A stretch of DNA of 64,000 bases, from positions 44,533 through 108,532 of the forward strand of contig JAUIAV010000016.1 of NCBI GenBank assembly GCA_030425195.1, written 5' to 3'. The DNA is from Gammaproteobacteria bacterium. GTDB taxonomy: Bacteria; Pseudomonadota; Gammaproteobacteria; Pseudomonadales; Azotimanducaceae. Positions 8,505 through 20,403 of the stretch are shown here, piece by piece. The position numbers and the translations under genes are program-made. How positions within the stretch are numbered: the first letter of the stretch is position 1; each line of letters starts with the position of its first letter. A model generated the notes under the pieces. It did not search any database and was not told the origin of the DNA. It saw only the letters and a list, made by a program, of their open reading frames with translations.

Positions 8505-10892
8505 GTGAGTATGGATATCGATCAGCAGGGGGACGTCATCGCACCCGAAGGTGGCGGCCAGATACTCCTGCCCAGCGAAGCCCACCCGGGCATCATTCAT
8601 GTGCTGCCCTATGAAAGGCCTTTCTTTCCCGGTCAGGCCATCCCCCTCGTGGTCGATGCAGAAACCTGGATGCCCACCCTCAAAGCGGTGCAGAAACGGG
8701 ATCAGGACGTGATCGGGCTGGTGGCGCTGCGGGAAGGTGTCGACGACGACACCCCGGTCGGTCCGGAATCGCTCTACGAGATGGGCACTCTGTGCCGGGT
8801 GCACCGCGTTCACCGGGAAGACGAGCAGCTGCAGATTCTGCTGGAAGGCCTGCAGCGGTTCCGGGTGCGCCGGTGGGTCACCGAGACTCCTCCCCTGTCC
8901 GTTGCGGCCCAGTACTTCCCGGAACGGGCCCAGGCCGACGACGAGGCTCAGAAGGCCTATGCGGTCGCCATCATCAACATCATCAAGGAACTGATCCCGC
9001 TCAATCCGCTCTACGGCGAAGAGCTCAAGATCTTCCTGGCCCGCTCAAATCCGAACCGTCCTTCCGTGCTCGCAGACTTCGCAGCCAGCCTCACCTCCGC
9101 CTCGCGCCCGGAGCTGCAGGAAGTGCTGGAGACGGTGAATCTGCAGCGTCGCCTGGAAAAGGTGGTGGAGCTGCTTCACAAGGAACTGGAGATCGCCCGG
9201 GCGCAGCGGGAGATCCGCGAGCATGTGGAATCCGAGATCCAGAGCCACCAGCGGGAAACCATCCTCCGCCAGCAGCTCAAGTACATCCAGAAGGAGCTGG
9301 GAATCGCCAAGGACGACCGGACGGCGGAGATCGAGGAGTTCCAGGGTCGCCTCGAATCCCTGGACGTACCCGAACAGGCGATGAAGCGGATCGAGGAAGA
9401 ACTGAAGAAACTCTCCACCCTGGAACCGGGCTCTCCGGAATTCGGAGTGACCCGGAACTACCTGGACTGGCTGACCAGCGTCCCCTGGGGCAGGCACAGC
9501 GAGGATGCCGGTGATCTCGTGGAAGCCGGACGTGTGCTGGATTCGCACCACGAGGGGCTCGCCGACGTGAAGGAGCGCATCCTGGAGTTTCTCGCGCTCG
9601 GCATCATGAAGGGCGACGTGGCCGGCTCGATCATCTGCCTGGTCGGTCCGCCCGGTGTGGGCAAAACCTCGCTCGGCCGCTCCATCGCCGATGCGCTCGG
9701 CCGCACCTTCTACCGTTTCTCCGTGGGCGGCATGCGGGACGAGGCGGAAATCAAAGGGCATCGACGCACCTACATCGGCGCCATGCCGGGCAAGCTCATC
9801 CAGGCGCTCAAGGACACCGGTGTGTCGAATCCCGTCATCATGCTGGACGAGGTGGACAAGATCGGCGCCTCATACCAGGGCGACCCCGCCAGCGCCCTGC
9901 TCGAGGTGCTGGATCCCGAACAGAACGGCAGCTTCCACGACCATTACCTGGACGTGGACGTGGACCTCTCGAAGGTGCTCTTCATCTGCACCGCGAATCA
10001 GCTGGATACCATTCCCGGCCCGCTGCTCGACCGGATGGAGGTCATCCACCTGTCCGGGTATCTGGACAGTGAAAAAAAAGCCATCGCCCGGAAGCACCTG
10101 CTGCCCAGGCAACTGAAGCGGGCGGGGCTCAAGCGCAGCGATCTGAAGCTGACCGCGAAAGCACTGGGCGCCATCATCGAAGGTTTCTCACGGGAAGCGG
10201 GGGTACGGCGGCTCGAGAAGTCCCTGGCCGCCATCGTCCGCAAGGCGGTCGTCCGGATTCTCAAAGGCGAGGCCACACCCGTCACCATCGATGCGGAAGA
10301 CGTCCCGGCGTATCTGGGCCGGCCCCTGTATGAGAAGGAAGCGCTTCAGCATGGCGTAGGCATCGTCACGGGACTCGCCTGGACCGCGCTCGGCGGCGCG
10401 ACCCTGCCTGTAGAGGCGACGCGCGTACATGGTAGACAGGCCGGTCTCAAGCTCACCGGCCAGCTCGGTGACGTGATGAAGGAATCCGCCAACATCGCCT
10501 ACAGCTATCTCGTCGCCCACGCGGACGAGCTTGGTGTGGAAGCGGGCTGGTTCGAGAAGGCGAACATCCACATGCACGTACCTGCGGGCGCCACACCCAA
10601 GGACGGGCCCAGCGCCGGCATCACCATGGCCACCGCCCTTCTCTCCCTGGCGCGCGGCAGGGCGCCGAAGCGAAGATTCGCCATGACAGGCGAGCTCACG
10701 CTGACAGGACAGGTATATCCGATCGGCGGCGTCCGGGAAAAACTGCTGGCCGCCAAGCGTCAGAAAATCCGTGAGGTCATCCTGCCCGCCGCCAACCAAC
10801 GGGAATACGAGGAAGTTCCGGAATACATCAGAAAGGGTATAACCGTGCACTTCGTCTCACGGTTCGAAGAAGTCGAGGCCCTCGTGTTCTAG
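8505..10892 (+). CDS. lon: endopeptidase La (Lon protease)
   Basis: 795 residues. LON substrate-binding N-domain (about 30-230), coiled-coil linker rich in Glu/Arg, AAA+ module with Walker A GPPGVGKT near residue 385 and Walker [12 protein letters not shown], then the C-terminal S16 protease with Ser703 in PKDGPSAG and Lys746 in REKLLAAKR, 43 residues apart as in E. coli (679/722). A GTG at 8505 follows AAGGAC; ATG 8511 is an alternative two codons in. It stands alone rather than in the clpX-lon-hup cluster, and the N-terminus has a short extra Gly/Glu-rich stretch, so it may be a second Lon paralogue rather than the housekeeping copy. Confidence 0.94.
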   Translation: MSMDIDQQGDVIAPEGGGQILLPSEAHPGIIHVLPYERPFFPGQAIPLVVDAETWMPTLKAVQKRDQDVIGLVALREGVDDDTPVGPESLYEMGTLCRVHRVHREDEQLQILLEGLQRFRVRRWVTETPPLSVAAQYFPERAQADDEAQKAYAVAIINIIKELIPLNPLYGEELKIFLARSNPNRPSVLADFAASLTSASRPELQEVLETVNLQRRLEKVVELLHKELEIARAQREIREHVESEIQSHQRETILRQQLKYIQKELGIAKDDRTAEIEEFQGRLESLDVPEQAMKRIEEELKKLSTLEPGSPEFGVTRNYLDWLTSVPWGRHSEDAGDLVEAGRVLDSHHEGLADVKERILEFLALGIMKGDVAGSIICLVGPPGVGKTSLGRSIADALGRTFYRFSVGGMRDEAEIKGHRRTYIGAMPGKLIQALKDTGVSNPVIMLDEVDKIGASYQGDPASALLEVLDPEQNGSFHDHYLDVDVDLSKVLFICTANQLDTIPGPLLDRMEVIHLSGYLDSEKKAIARKHLLPRQLKRAGLKRSDLKLTAKALGAIIEGFSREAGVRRLEKSLAAIVRKAVVRILKGEATPVTIDAEDVPAYLGRPLYEKEALQHGVGIVTGLAWTALGGATLPVEATRVHGRQAGLKLTGQLGDVMKESANIAYSYLVAHADELGVEAGWFEKANIHMHVPAGATPKDGPSAGITMATALLSLARGRAPKRRFAMTGELTLTGQVYPIGGVREKLLAAKRQKIREVILPAANQREYEEVPEYIRKGITVHFVSRFEEVEALVF

Positions 10893-10984
10893 TCGGCACG
10901 CCATTACATCAGCCGCAAAAAGACAACGTTCTTAAGCCGGGTGCTTTGCTCTACCATAGCGGCAAAGACCCGACTTGAGCTCCC

Positions 10985-12790
10985 GTGATCACGACACCCG
11001 ATCCCCACGCCATCGCGATGATGGTGCTGACTTTGATCGCCCTGATGCTTTTCACCAGGGACCGCATCCCGCTGGAGCTCTCGAGCCTGGGTCTGATCGC
11101 CGTGCTGGCCACCGGATTCGCACTGTTCCCCTATCCCGGCGTCGAGCCCGTCGATTTTTTCGCCGGTTTCGCCCATGAAGCGCTCATAGCCGTCTGCGCT
11201 CTGATGGTGCTCGGTCAGGGTCTCGTGCGGACCGGGGCCCTGGAGCCCGTGGGCCGCGTCCTCGGACGGGTGTGGGGCCGTGCACCGTTTCTGTCGTTTC
11301 TCGCGACGCTCGTGATCGGCGCGATCCTCTCCGCATTCGTCAACAACACCCCCATCGTGGTGCTGCTGCTCCCGATCCTCGTGAGCGTCTGCCTGCGCAC
11401 CTCGAGCTCTCCGGCCGGAGTCCTGATGCCCATGGGTTTCGCCACCCTGATCGGCGGCATGGCGACCACCGTCGGCACATCGACCAATCTCCTCGTGGTG
11501 AGCGTCGCCCGCGACCTCGGACTCAAGGAGATCGGCATGTTCGACTTCGTCCTGCCGGCGGCCATCGCCGGCGGCGTCGCCATCGTCTATCTCTGGCTGA
11601 TCGCTCCCCGTCTGCTGCCCGCCCGGCCCATCGATCTCGACAATCCCTCGCCCCGTGTGTTCGAAGCCCGGCTGCAGCTGGAGGAAGCCTCTCCCTTCAT
11701 CGGCAGGACCCTGGCAGACGCCATCGCGGCCACCGACACGGAGATGAGCGTCACCAGGATCCGGCGCGGGGAAAATTTCATCATGCCGCTGCCGGACGTG
11801 GTGCTGAGAGCAGGAGACCGGCTGCGGGTGAACGATACGCCCTCACAGCTCAAGCATTACGAGAAGATTCTCGGGGCCCATCTGTATTCCGGTGACCGGC
11901 AGGTGGATGAGGACCATCCCCTGTCCGCCGACAATCAGATTCTGGCCGAGATCGCCGTGGTCCAGGGCTCCACACTGGACCGGGCGAACCTGAAGTTCGC
12001 CCGCTTTCTCGACCGCTATCAGCTTGCCGTACTTGCCCTGCACCGGGCCGGCAGGGACATTCTGGATGCCAAGGACGAGATCCAGGAGGTGCTGCTGCAG
12101 CCGGCAGACATCCTGCTCGTTCAGGGCTCCCGGGATCAGATCGCCAGTCTCAAGCAGACGACGGACTTTCTGGTGCTGGATGCCAGCGTCGATCTTCCGA
12201 AAAACGACAAGGCATTCATCGCACTGGCCGTGCTGGCGGGCGCCATCGCGCTCGCCGCGACCGGCGTCCTGCCCATCGCCGTCAGTGCGGTGGCCGGCGC
12301 GGCCGTGCTGCTTGCCACCCGCTGTCTGAATCTCGGAGCAGCCATCCGCGCGATCAGCCCATCCGTGTTCTTCGTGGTGGTGGCCAGTCTCGCGCTCGGT
12401 CACGGCCTGGTGGTGACCGGCGCCATCGACTATGTGACCAGCCTGTTCCTCGCCTCCACGGAAGGGGCCTCGCCCACGGTCATTCTCTCCGCTCTCATGC
12501 TGCTGCTGGCGATTCTGACCAACATCGTATCCAACAACGCCGCCGCGGTGATCGGTACACCCATTGCCGTCGGTATCGCGGTGCAGCTGGGCCTGCCGCC
12601 GGAACCTTTCGTGCTTGCCGTGCTGTTCGGCGCCAACATGAGCTACGCCACGCCCATGGCCTACAACACCAACCTGCTGGTGATGAGCGCCGGCAACTAC
12701 ACCTTCGCCGAGTTCGTGAAGGTAGGCGTGCCGCTGACCCTTCTGATGTGGGTCACCCTCACCTGGGTCCTGAGCACGCTCTACTTCTGA
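10985..12790 (+). CDS. SLC13/DASS-type permease with two TrkA-C domains
   Basis: 601 residues. Five to six transmembrane helices (1-215), a soluble insert of about 175 residues (225-400) holding two RCK_C/TrkA-C repeats (each containing GRTLADA-like or LKFARFL segments), then another block of helices. SLC13 hallmarks are repeated hairpins with NNTP (after LSAFV) and the mirrored NIVSNNAAAV, plus TTVGTSTNL. Such proteins carry sulfate, dicarboxylates or other anions with sodium; the substrate cannot be told from sequence. GTG at 10985 is the only sensible start and has a weak ribosome site. Confidence 0.88.
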   Translation: MITTPDPHAIAMMVLTLIALMLFTRDRIPLELSSLGLIAVLATGFALFPYPGVEPVDFFAGFAHEALIAVCALMVLGQGLVRTGALEPVGRVLGRVWGRAPFLSFLATLVIGAILSAFVNNTPIVVLLLPILVSVCLRTSSSPAGVLMPMGFATLIGGMATTVGTSTNLLVVSVARDLGLKEIGMFDFVLPAAIAGGVAIVYLWLIAPRLLPARPIDLDNPSPRVFEARLQLEEASPFIGRTLADAIAATDTEMSVTRIRRGENFIMPLPDVVLRAGDRLRVNDTPSQLKHYEKILGAHLYSGDRQVDEDHPLSADNQILAEIAVVQGSTLDRANLKFARFLDRYQLAVLALHRAGRDILDAKDEIQEVLLQPADILLVQGSRDQIASLKQTTDFLVLDASVDLPKNDKAFIALAVLAGAIALAATGVLPIAVSAVAGAAVLLATRCLNLGAAIRAISPSVFFVVVASLALGHGLVVTGAIDYVTSLFLASTEGASPTVILSALMLLLAILTNIVSNNAAAVIGTPIAVGIAVQLGLPPEPFVLAVLFGANMSYATPMAYNTNLLVMSAGNYTFAEFVKVGVPLTLLMWVTLTWVLSTLYF

Positions 12791-12800
12791 GCCTGAGCGA

Positions 12801-13328
12801 TCATTCCCGCCGGTTGGCGAACGGCGCGTCTGACTGTTCCGGCGACGCGAAACCGGGCTCATGAGAGAAGTTCTCCTGTACCCAGGCCAGCGCCTCCGCT
12901 TCCTCCAGCTCCGGCTTCCAGACTTTGCCCTGGGGCTGCTGGACGTGCCAGGGGGTATCCCAGAACACCTCCAGGCCGTTCCCTTCCGGGTCGTTGAAAT
13001 ACAGGGACAGCGTGTTGCCGTGGGATAGCGGCAGGATGTCCACCGCGAGTCCGGTCAACCGTTCGTGCAGCGCCCGGACGTCCTCGAAGCCGCCCACCCG
13101 GAAGGCCAGGTGGTTGAGTGGATTCCCCGCCGTATCGCCGTCGCGCACGGGCACCATGGCGATCTGGTGGTGCTCGTCCGGGTCGTTGCTCATGAATACG
13201 ATCTCCGGCGCCCCCGGGCCCAGCGGGCCGCGGTCGCTGATGGTGAATCCGAGCACGTCCGTATAGAAGCCGAGCATGGCTTCCAGATCACGGACGTTGA
13301 GCACCGCATGTGACCAGGTCAGTTTCAC
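12801..13328 (-). CDS. VOC-family protein, probable extradiol-type ring-cleavage dioxygenase
   Basis: 175 residues with the paired beta-alpha-beta-beta-beta modules of the vicinal oxygen chelate fold. Likely metal ligands are His7 (WSHAVLNV), the His in LNHLAF and the Glu in LEVFWD. The short single-domain form fits type I extradiol dioxygenases or glyoxalase-like proteins. It is co-directional with, and 33 bases downstream of, the FAD hydroxylase, which suggests it opens the hydroxylated ring. A glyoxalase or other VOC activity cannot be excluded. Confidence 0.8.
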   Translation of the reverse strand: MKLTWSHAVLNVRDLEAMLGFYTDVLGFTISDRGPLGPGAPEIVFMSNDPDEHHQIAMVPVRDGDTAGNPLNHLAFRVGGFEDVRALHERLTGLAVDILPLSHGNTLSLYFNDPEGNGLEVFWDTPWHVQQPQGKVWKPELEEAEALAWVQENFSHEPGFASPEQSDAPFANRRE

Positions 13329-13361
13329 AGTTCTCCTCCTGCCGGTTCTTCCGGCCGCTGA

Positions 13362-14948
13362 TCAATCGTCATAGGTCAGTGAAAGCTTTTCGGCGAGCAG
13401 GCCGATGAGCCGGTCCAGGGACAGCTCCGCCGTGGTGTGGCCGAACACGAGCCTGTCCGGGCGGACGATGGCCGCCTCATGGTGTTCGAACAGCCGGTCG
13501 AACCGCCCGCGCACGGCCTCCAGGCCCTGCAGACCCACCCGGGCAGCGCCGAGATGATCGAGTATGCGCCGCGATGCATCCGACAGCACGGGCTCGCCCT
13601 CTCGGACCACGACCGCAAAACCCGTACCGAGCAGGTCATCCAGGCGGGTCTCCCGGGCGTCCGCCTGCCGGACGATGGGCTGATTGAAAAGATGTCCGGT
13701 GAAACCCGTGTCCGATACCTGGTCGACGAGAACCACCCCATCCCGGATGGGCGGTTGCGCCCGGCCCTGGCCGTAACCCGACGACGCAAGGGACGCCGGT
13801 GCTTCCGGGACCGGCTCCCCTGCCCGGGCGCAGCGCTCCTGCTCCGCCAGGTGCTCCATGAGCCGGCCGATGGAAACGGCCCATTCGACAAGATCGTGGG
13901 CGTGACCGTTCCGCTCGGCAAAGTAGCTGTCGAGCAGACGTTCGTCCGCCGCACCCCGGATGACCAGGGGGAGCTTCCAGGCGAGGTTCACCACGTCACG
14001 CATGCCCGCATTCATGCCCTGTCCGAGGAAGGGCGGCGTCTGATGTGCCGCGTCCCCGGCGATGAAGATGCAGCCGTCCCGCCAGCGGTCGGCAGTGGCG
14101 GCATGAAACTGATAGACCGCGGCGCGACGGATCTCGTAGGTCCCCCTAGGGGTCCAGGGATCGATCAGACTGAAGATCTTCTCCTCGTTCAGCATCTCGG
14201 CCGCCGTCTCGCCGGCATGCATCCTGAATTCCCAGCGGCGATAGGGATCCTTCGTGCAGACGTAGGTGACCAGCCGCTCCGGGTCGCAGACCTGAAGGGT
14301 GTCGTTGCCCAGTGTGTGTCCGGATTTCAGGGTTACGTCCACCACCAGCCATTCATGATCGTAGCCGAGGTTCTTCCAGCCGATACCCAGCGCCCTGCGC
14401 ACGGAGCTCGATGCTCCGTCGCAGGCCAGCGCATACCGGGCGCTGAGCCGCCCGGGGGCGCGGTCACCCGGGCGGCCGAATTCGAGGCGCACCCCGGCCC
14501 CCGTGTTTTCGACCCCGGACGCCTCGTAACCGATGAACGCCCGGACCCGTTCGTGATTCACCGCCTCGCTGCGCAGGTAGGACTCGAGCTCCGGCTGATC
14601 GAACATGTTCATGGGCTGCCAGCCGTTGCTCCCGAAAGCGACGAACGGCTGGCCGAACAGCCATTCCCGCCGGGCGTTCGCGAAGCCGGCCCGGTCGCCG
14701 GGTCGGACGGGCTGCATGAGGTCCTGGACCGCCTGCCCGCGGCCCACTTTCTGAAACGCACGGATGATCTCGCCGTCCAGATTGACTGCCCTCGGCAGAC
14801 GGTAGACGGTCTCGTCCCGTTCGATGGCGGCGACCGTGAGGCCGGCTTCCGCCAGCAGAAGGGCGGCCGTGCAGCCCACGGGCCCCAGCCCGACGACGAC
14901 CACGTCGTACTCCGGAGAACGGACAGCGTCATAATTGACTGTAGTCAT
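13362..14948 (-). CDS. FAD-dependent aromatic monooxygenase (MhpA-like)
   Basis: 528 residues, class A flavoprotein hydroxylase. The N-terminal dinucleotide fold VVVVGLGPVGCTAALLLAE ends with the FAD-ribose acidic residue (AIERD), the DG motif is ALACDGASSSVRR, and the GD motif is IAGDAAHQTPPFLGQGMN. The C-terminal thioredoxin-like domain (about 390-528) matches 3-(3-hydroxyphenyl)propionate hydroxylases. It should hydroxylate a phenolic acid using NAD(P)H and oxygen. First gene of the leftward unit, followed by the VOC protein. The predicted promoter puts the transcript start within a few bases of ATG 14948, so the message may be leaderless. Confidence 0.88.
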   Translation of the reverse strand: MTTVNYDAVRSPEYDVVVVGLGPVGCTAALLLAEAGLTVAAIERDETVYRLPRAVNLDGEIIRAFQKVGRGQAVQDLMQPVRPGDRAGFANARREWLFGQPFVAFGSNGWQPMNMFDQPELESYLRSEAVNHERVRAFIGYEASGVENTGAGVRLEFGRPGDRAPGRLSARYALACDGASSSVRRALGIGWKNLGYDHEWLVVDVTLKSGHTLGNDTLQVCDPERLVTYVCTKDPYRRWEFRMHAGETAAEMLNEEKIFSLIDPWTPRGTYEIRRAAVYQFHAATADRWRDGCIFIAGDAAHQTPPFLGQGMNAGMRDVVNLAWKLPLVIRGAADERLLDSYFAERNGHAHDLVEWAVSIGRLMEHLAEQERCARAGEPVPEAPASLASSGYGQGRAQPPIRDGVVLVDQVSDTGFTGHLFNQPIVRQADARETRLDDLLGTGFAVVVREGEPVLSDASRRILDHLGAARVGLQGLEAVRGRFDRLFEHHEAAIVRPDRLVFGHTTAELSLDRLIGLLAEKLSLTYDD

Positions 14949-14984
14949 TTTTGGAAGTTATCATTCGTGATCACAGTCAGTCAA
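14935..14984. promoter_or_regulatory. overlapping face-to-face promoters of the aromatic cassette
   Basis: Rightward: TTGACT (14935-14940), 18 bases, TATCAT (14959-14964) for the tetR-FAH pair. Leftward: AGTCAA read on the other strand as TTGACT (14979-14984), 16 bases, GATAAC (14962-14957) for the hydroxylase. The two -10 elements overlap. Both -35 ends carry the inverted TTGACTG/CAGTCAA, and GTGATCAC (14967-14974) is an 8-bp palindrome, so the TetR product could cover both promoters. Element assignment is by eye. Confidence 0.5.
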
Positions 14985-14993
14985 CAGAATCCC

Positions 14994-15650
14994 ATGACGA
15001 GCCCAGCCGCTGCCAGCACCGGAGAGTCCCGGGTCACGAGAAAACGACGGGAATCCAGGGCCCGGATCATCCGGGCGGCGGAACACCTCATGCGTTCACG
15101 ACCCGTGGAGGATGTCACCATCGGCGACATCACCAGCGCGGCGGATGTGGGCCATGGTTCCTTCTACCTGCACTTCAGAAGCAAGAACGAGGTCCTGATC
15201 CCCGTGGTTCGGGCAGCGGCCGAGCGCTGGGACGAGGCGCTGCAGAAGGCACTGGCCGATTGCAGAGACCCGGCAGAAGTGGTCGGGCTGTCCACCCGCC
15301 ACATGGGCCGGCAGATAACCGGCGACCCGCTCTGGCGCTGGACGCTCAGGCATTCGGGCATGCCCATCGACACGCTGCGGAATGCGGTGGGCCGGTTCGC
15401 CGCCCGGGACATCGGTCGGGGGCTTCTCTCAGGACGTTTCCAGGTACCGGATCTGGCTGCGGCCAGCAGTTTCCTGTTCGGCGGGTTCGTCGCCGGCCTG
15501 CTCACGAGCCTGGATGCGGAAAATCCCGAGCAGGCCATCGATCAGATGGCAGAACTCCTGCTGAGAACCATGGGTCTTCCGCTCGACGATGCGGCCCGGA
15601 TCGCGCATCAGCCCTTACCGCCCCTCACCCTGAATGGAGATCGAACATGA
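14994..15650 (+). CDS. TetR-family regulator of the aromatic cassette
   Basis: 218 residues. TetR_N helix-turn-helix at about 20-65 (RARIIRAAEHLM, VTIGDITSAADVGHGSFYLHF) and an all-helical ligand domain. It is divergent from the hydroxylase and shares ATGA with the FAH gene, so it very likely controls both units in response to an aromatic acid or its CoA or ring-cleavage product. ATG 14994 was chosen because the predicted transcript begins near 14971; a GTG at 14967 is in frame but would precede that start. There is no good ribosome site for either. Confidence 0.88.
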   Translation: MTSPAAASTGESRVTRKRRESRARIIRAAEHLMRSRPVEDVTIGDITSAADVGHGSFYLHFRSKNEVLIPVVRAAAERWDEALQKALADCRDPAEVVGLSTRHMGRQITGDPLWRWTLRHSGMPIDTLRNAVGRFAARDIGRGLLSGRFQVPDLAAASSFLFGGFVAGLLTSLDAENPEQAIDQMAELLLRTMGLPLDDAARIAHQPLPPLTLNGDRT

Positions 15651-16513
15651 AGATTGCCAGCTACCTGTCCGACGACGGAACCCCAGCCACCGCCGTGGTT
15701 CAGGAAGACGCTCTCATCGACCTGAACTCCTGTGGCCTGCCGGGTGACATGATGGATCTGCTGCGAAGCGGCATCGACGTGGCGGCCATCCGGAGCGCGC
15801 TGAAAAACGGCAGGATGCTCCCCCTCGAAGACAGCACCCTGCTGGCCCCGGTGCCGAATCCGGGCAAGGTGCTCGCCATCGGTCTCAACTACCGGGATCA
15901 CGTGGAAGAGAGCGGCATGGAGGCACCGAAGCACCAGGTGTGGTTCAACAAGCAGCACAACTGCATCACCGGGCCATACTCGCCCATCAATCTGCCCAGC
16001 GTTTCGCCCATGCTCGATTACGAAGCGGAGCTGTGCGTGGTGATCGGCAGGACGTGCAAGCACGTGCCCAGGGAAAGGGCGACAGAAGTCATTGCCGGAT
16101 ACTGCTGCGGCAACGATGTGAGCGTCCGGGACTGGCAGTTGAGGGCTCAGACCTTCCAGATCGGCAAGTCTTTCGACACCCACGGGCCCATCGGACCATA
16201 CCTGGTAACACCGGACGAGGTCGGCGACCCCCATGCACTGGAGCTCCGCTGCCTGGTCAACGGCGAGGAGCGTCAGCACTCGAACACCAGGCACCTGATA
16301 TTCGACTGCTACGACGCCATTGCCCACCTGACCCAGGCCTTCACGCTGGACGCCGGCGACGTGCTGTTCATGGGCACCCCGTCAGGCGTGGGTGCCGCCA
16401 TGAAACCACCGTCATGGCTGGTGGAAGGCGACGTGGTCCGGGTCGAGATCGAAAAGCTCGGTTACATCGAGAACACCGTGGTGCCCGAAACCGCCGATAC
16501 CGTCATCGGCTAG
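15647..16513 (+). CDS. fumarylacetoacetate hydrolase family protein
   Basis: 288 residues. FAH core with PNPGKVLAIGLNYRDHVEE, metal-binding Glu residues in DYEAELCVVIG, Asp in CCGNDVSVRDWQ, KSFDTHGPIGPYLV and the GTPSGVG turn near the C-terminus. Members hydrolyse or isomerise C-C bonds in meta-cleavage products (HpcE/ureidoglycolate-lyase-like). Preceded by GGAG, with the start inside the tetR stop (ATGA). With the hydroxylase and VOC protein it gives a hydroxylation, ring opening and hydrolysis sequence; the substrate is unknown. Confidence 0.9.
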   Translation: MKIASYLSDDGTPATAVVQEDALIDLNSCGLPGDMMDLLRSGIDVAAIRSALKNGRMLPLEDSTLLAPVPNPGKVLAIGLNYRDHVEESGMEAPKHQVWFNKQHNCITGPYSPINLPSVSPMLDYEAELCVVIGRTCKHVPRERATEVIAGYCCGNDVSVRDWQLRAQTFQIGKSFDTHGPIGPYLVTPDEVGDPHALELRCLVNGEERQHSNTRHLIFDCYDAIAHLTQAFTLDAGDVLFMGTPSGVGAAMKPPSWLVEGDVVRVEIEKLGYIENTVVPETADTVIG

Positions 16514-16520
16514 CCGCCGA

Positions 16521-16652
16521 TCAGCCGGTTTTCTTCTTCCGTGCGGGTGCGCTGGCTCTGACCGGAGTGGCCTTCCGGACTCTTCCAGCGGTTTTCTGAA
16601 CCTGATTGATCTGGTCCCGCGCTATCAGCTGGGACTCGCTGCGATTGATCAC
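16521..16652 (-). CDS. small basic protein, 43 residues, Lys/Arg-Ala-Pro tail
   Basis: A short frame opening with GTG 16652, eight bases after a perfect GAGGAG (16661-16666), and ending at TGA 16523. The product starts MINRSESQLIARDQINQ and ends ASAPARKKKTG: a polar helix followed by an Ala/Pro/Lys/Arg tail like histone-H1-like or nucleoid-associated tails. Eleven basic against three acidic residues. I do not recognise a family. The ribosome site and composition argue it is real; there is no comparative support. It lies downstream of the HAD gene on the same strand. Confidence 0.45.
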   Translation of the reverse strand: MINRSESQLIARDQINQVQKTAGRVRKATPVRASAPARKKKTG

Positions 16653-16682
16653 TGCTTATTCTCCTCGGCAGGGAGTACTACT

Positions 16683-16718
16683 TATCTGGAACCTCTACGG
16701 TTCCGTTACTTCCAGATA
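16683..16718 (-). repeat. inverted repeat with alternative nested hairpin upstream of small basic ORF
   Basis: TATCTGGAA (16683-16691) and TTCCAGATA (16710-16718) are perfect 9-base inverted arms with an 18-base spacer. GGAACC (16688-16693) also pairs with GGTTCC (16699-16704). The two stems share bases, so they exclude each other. The element lies 17 bases before the ribosome site of the small basic ORF, where it could be a protein operator or an RNA switch in its leader. Confidence 0.45.
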
Positions 16719-16805
16719 CTTCTATTGGTGACACCCGTCCCGTCGAGAGGTTCCTTGACGGAGGGCGCCACGGTCGCCGTATCGTGATCCGAACGGCACG
16801 CTGAC

Positions 16806-16828
16806 CGCCCGATTACGCGCCCGATTAC
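16806..16828. repeat. 11-bp tandem direct repeat
   Basis: CGCCCGATTAC occurs at 16806-16816 and again at 16818-16828, one base apart (12-bp period, about one helical turn). The gap between the small basic ORF and the HAD gene is otherwise featureless. Such spacing would suit a regulator binding one face of DNA, but no promoter could be assigned. Confidence 0.35.
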
Positions 16829-16903
16829 ACTACAGGGCGAAGCCGTCTGGTGTGCGCCAGCTAACAGTTTGACAGACACCCGACATTTCGCCGGATTCCC
16901 CGT

Positions 16904-17569
16904 TCACAGCGCATCGTGCGCGACCCGAACCTCGTCCAGGGTCGCCACGATCCGGTGACCCAGCCGCTTGATCTCAGCCGTGGGGGGCACCAGATCCGGC
17001 ACCTGAAAAACCACGCAGCCGGCGCTCACCGCCGCCCGGACACCGTTCGCGGAATCCTCCAGCGCCCAGCAGGCCGCGGGTTCCAGCGCCAGCAGGGCAG
17101 CACCAGCCAGATACGGATCCGGGTTCGGCTTCCCCTTCTCGGTCTCGCCACCGCAGACCAGCCCATCGAAGAAGTCGAGCAGTCCTGTGTCGCTCAGCTT
17201 CCCGACCGCCGTCGTCCGCCGGGTCGAGGTCACCAGTGCCATGGGCACCCGCCGCAGGGACAGATGCTCGAGCAGCGCCCGGGCACCTGCCTTGACCGGC
17301 ACCGGCCCTTCGGCAAGGCGCGCATGGTAATGATGGCTCCAGCTGGCATCAACCGTCTCATACGGAAATTCTGCGCCGTACGCGGCCACGAGAATCTCCC
17401 GCGTCTTCTCGTAGGTGCTGCCGATGCACTGCTGGTAGGTTCGAAGGTCCGCAGGCCAGCCGTGATCCTCACAGGCGCGCACGAATGCGTCCCGGGCGAG
17501 CCGTTCCGAATCGAGCAGCAGCCCGTCCATATCGAACAGCACGCCCAGCGGACGGGCACCCGTGCGCAC
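16904..17569 (-). CDS. HAD-superfamily hydrolase (beta-phosphoglucomutase-like)
   Basis: 221 residues, HAD subfamily IA. Motif I FDMDGLLLDSE with nucleophile Asp13 and Asp15, cap domain about 20-85, motif II VTSTRR, motif III Lys in GKPNPDPYL, motif IV ALEDSANGV. The wide family removes phosphate from sugars and other small molecules; the GLLLDSE form is typical of sugar-phosphate phosphatases. GTG start two bases after the acnA stop, so it is probably co-transcribed with acnA. Confidence 0.9.
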   Translation of the reverse strand: MRTGARPLGVLFDMDGLLLDSERLARDAFVRACEDHGWPADLRTYQQCIGSTYEKTREILVAAYGAEFPYETVDASWSHHYHARLAEGPVPVKAGARALLEHLSLRRVPMALVTSTRRTTAVGKLSDTGLLDFFDGLVCGGETEKGKPNPDPYLAGAALLALEPAACWALEDSANGVRAAVSAGCVVFQVPDLVPPTAEIKRLGHRIVATLDEVRVAHDAL

Positions 17570-17571
17570 CG

Positions 17572-20268
<2,697 letters not shown>

Positions 20269-20355
20269 GAGCACTCCCTGCTTGGTCAGTCCGTGAATGG
20301 AAGGGATGGGATTCTAGCCCGAACCCGTAACCGTTGCGCATGCTCGAGCGTCACA

Positions 20356-20403
20356 GGGAGCCTCTGAACAACTATGCGCAACGCTGCGCGGCCAGAGGCT
20401 TCC
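20356..20403 (-). terminator. nested hairpin at the end of the ion-channel gene
   Basis: AGCCTCTG (20359-20366) pairs with CAGAGGCT (20393-20400), extendable by a G-T wobble and two G-C pairs into the channel stop codon. Inside it GCGCA (20376-20380) pairs with TGCGC (20385-20389). It starts right at the stop codon of the channel gene and precedes acnA on the same strand. There is no U-run after it, so it may be a factor-assisted terminator, an mRNA 3' stabiliser or a REP-like element. Confidence 0.45.

Noticed and set aside
13437..14993. Long open frame upstream of and in frame with tetR, opposite the hydroxylase
   Set aside because: Only the part from 14994 has TetR homology; the upstream codons mirror the hydroxylase gene.
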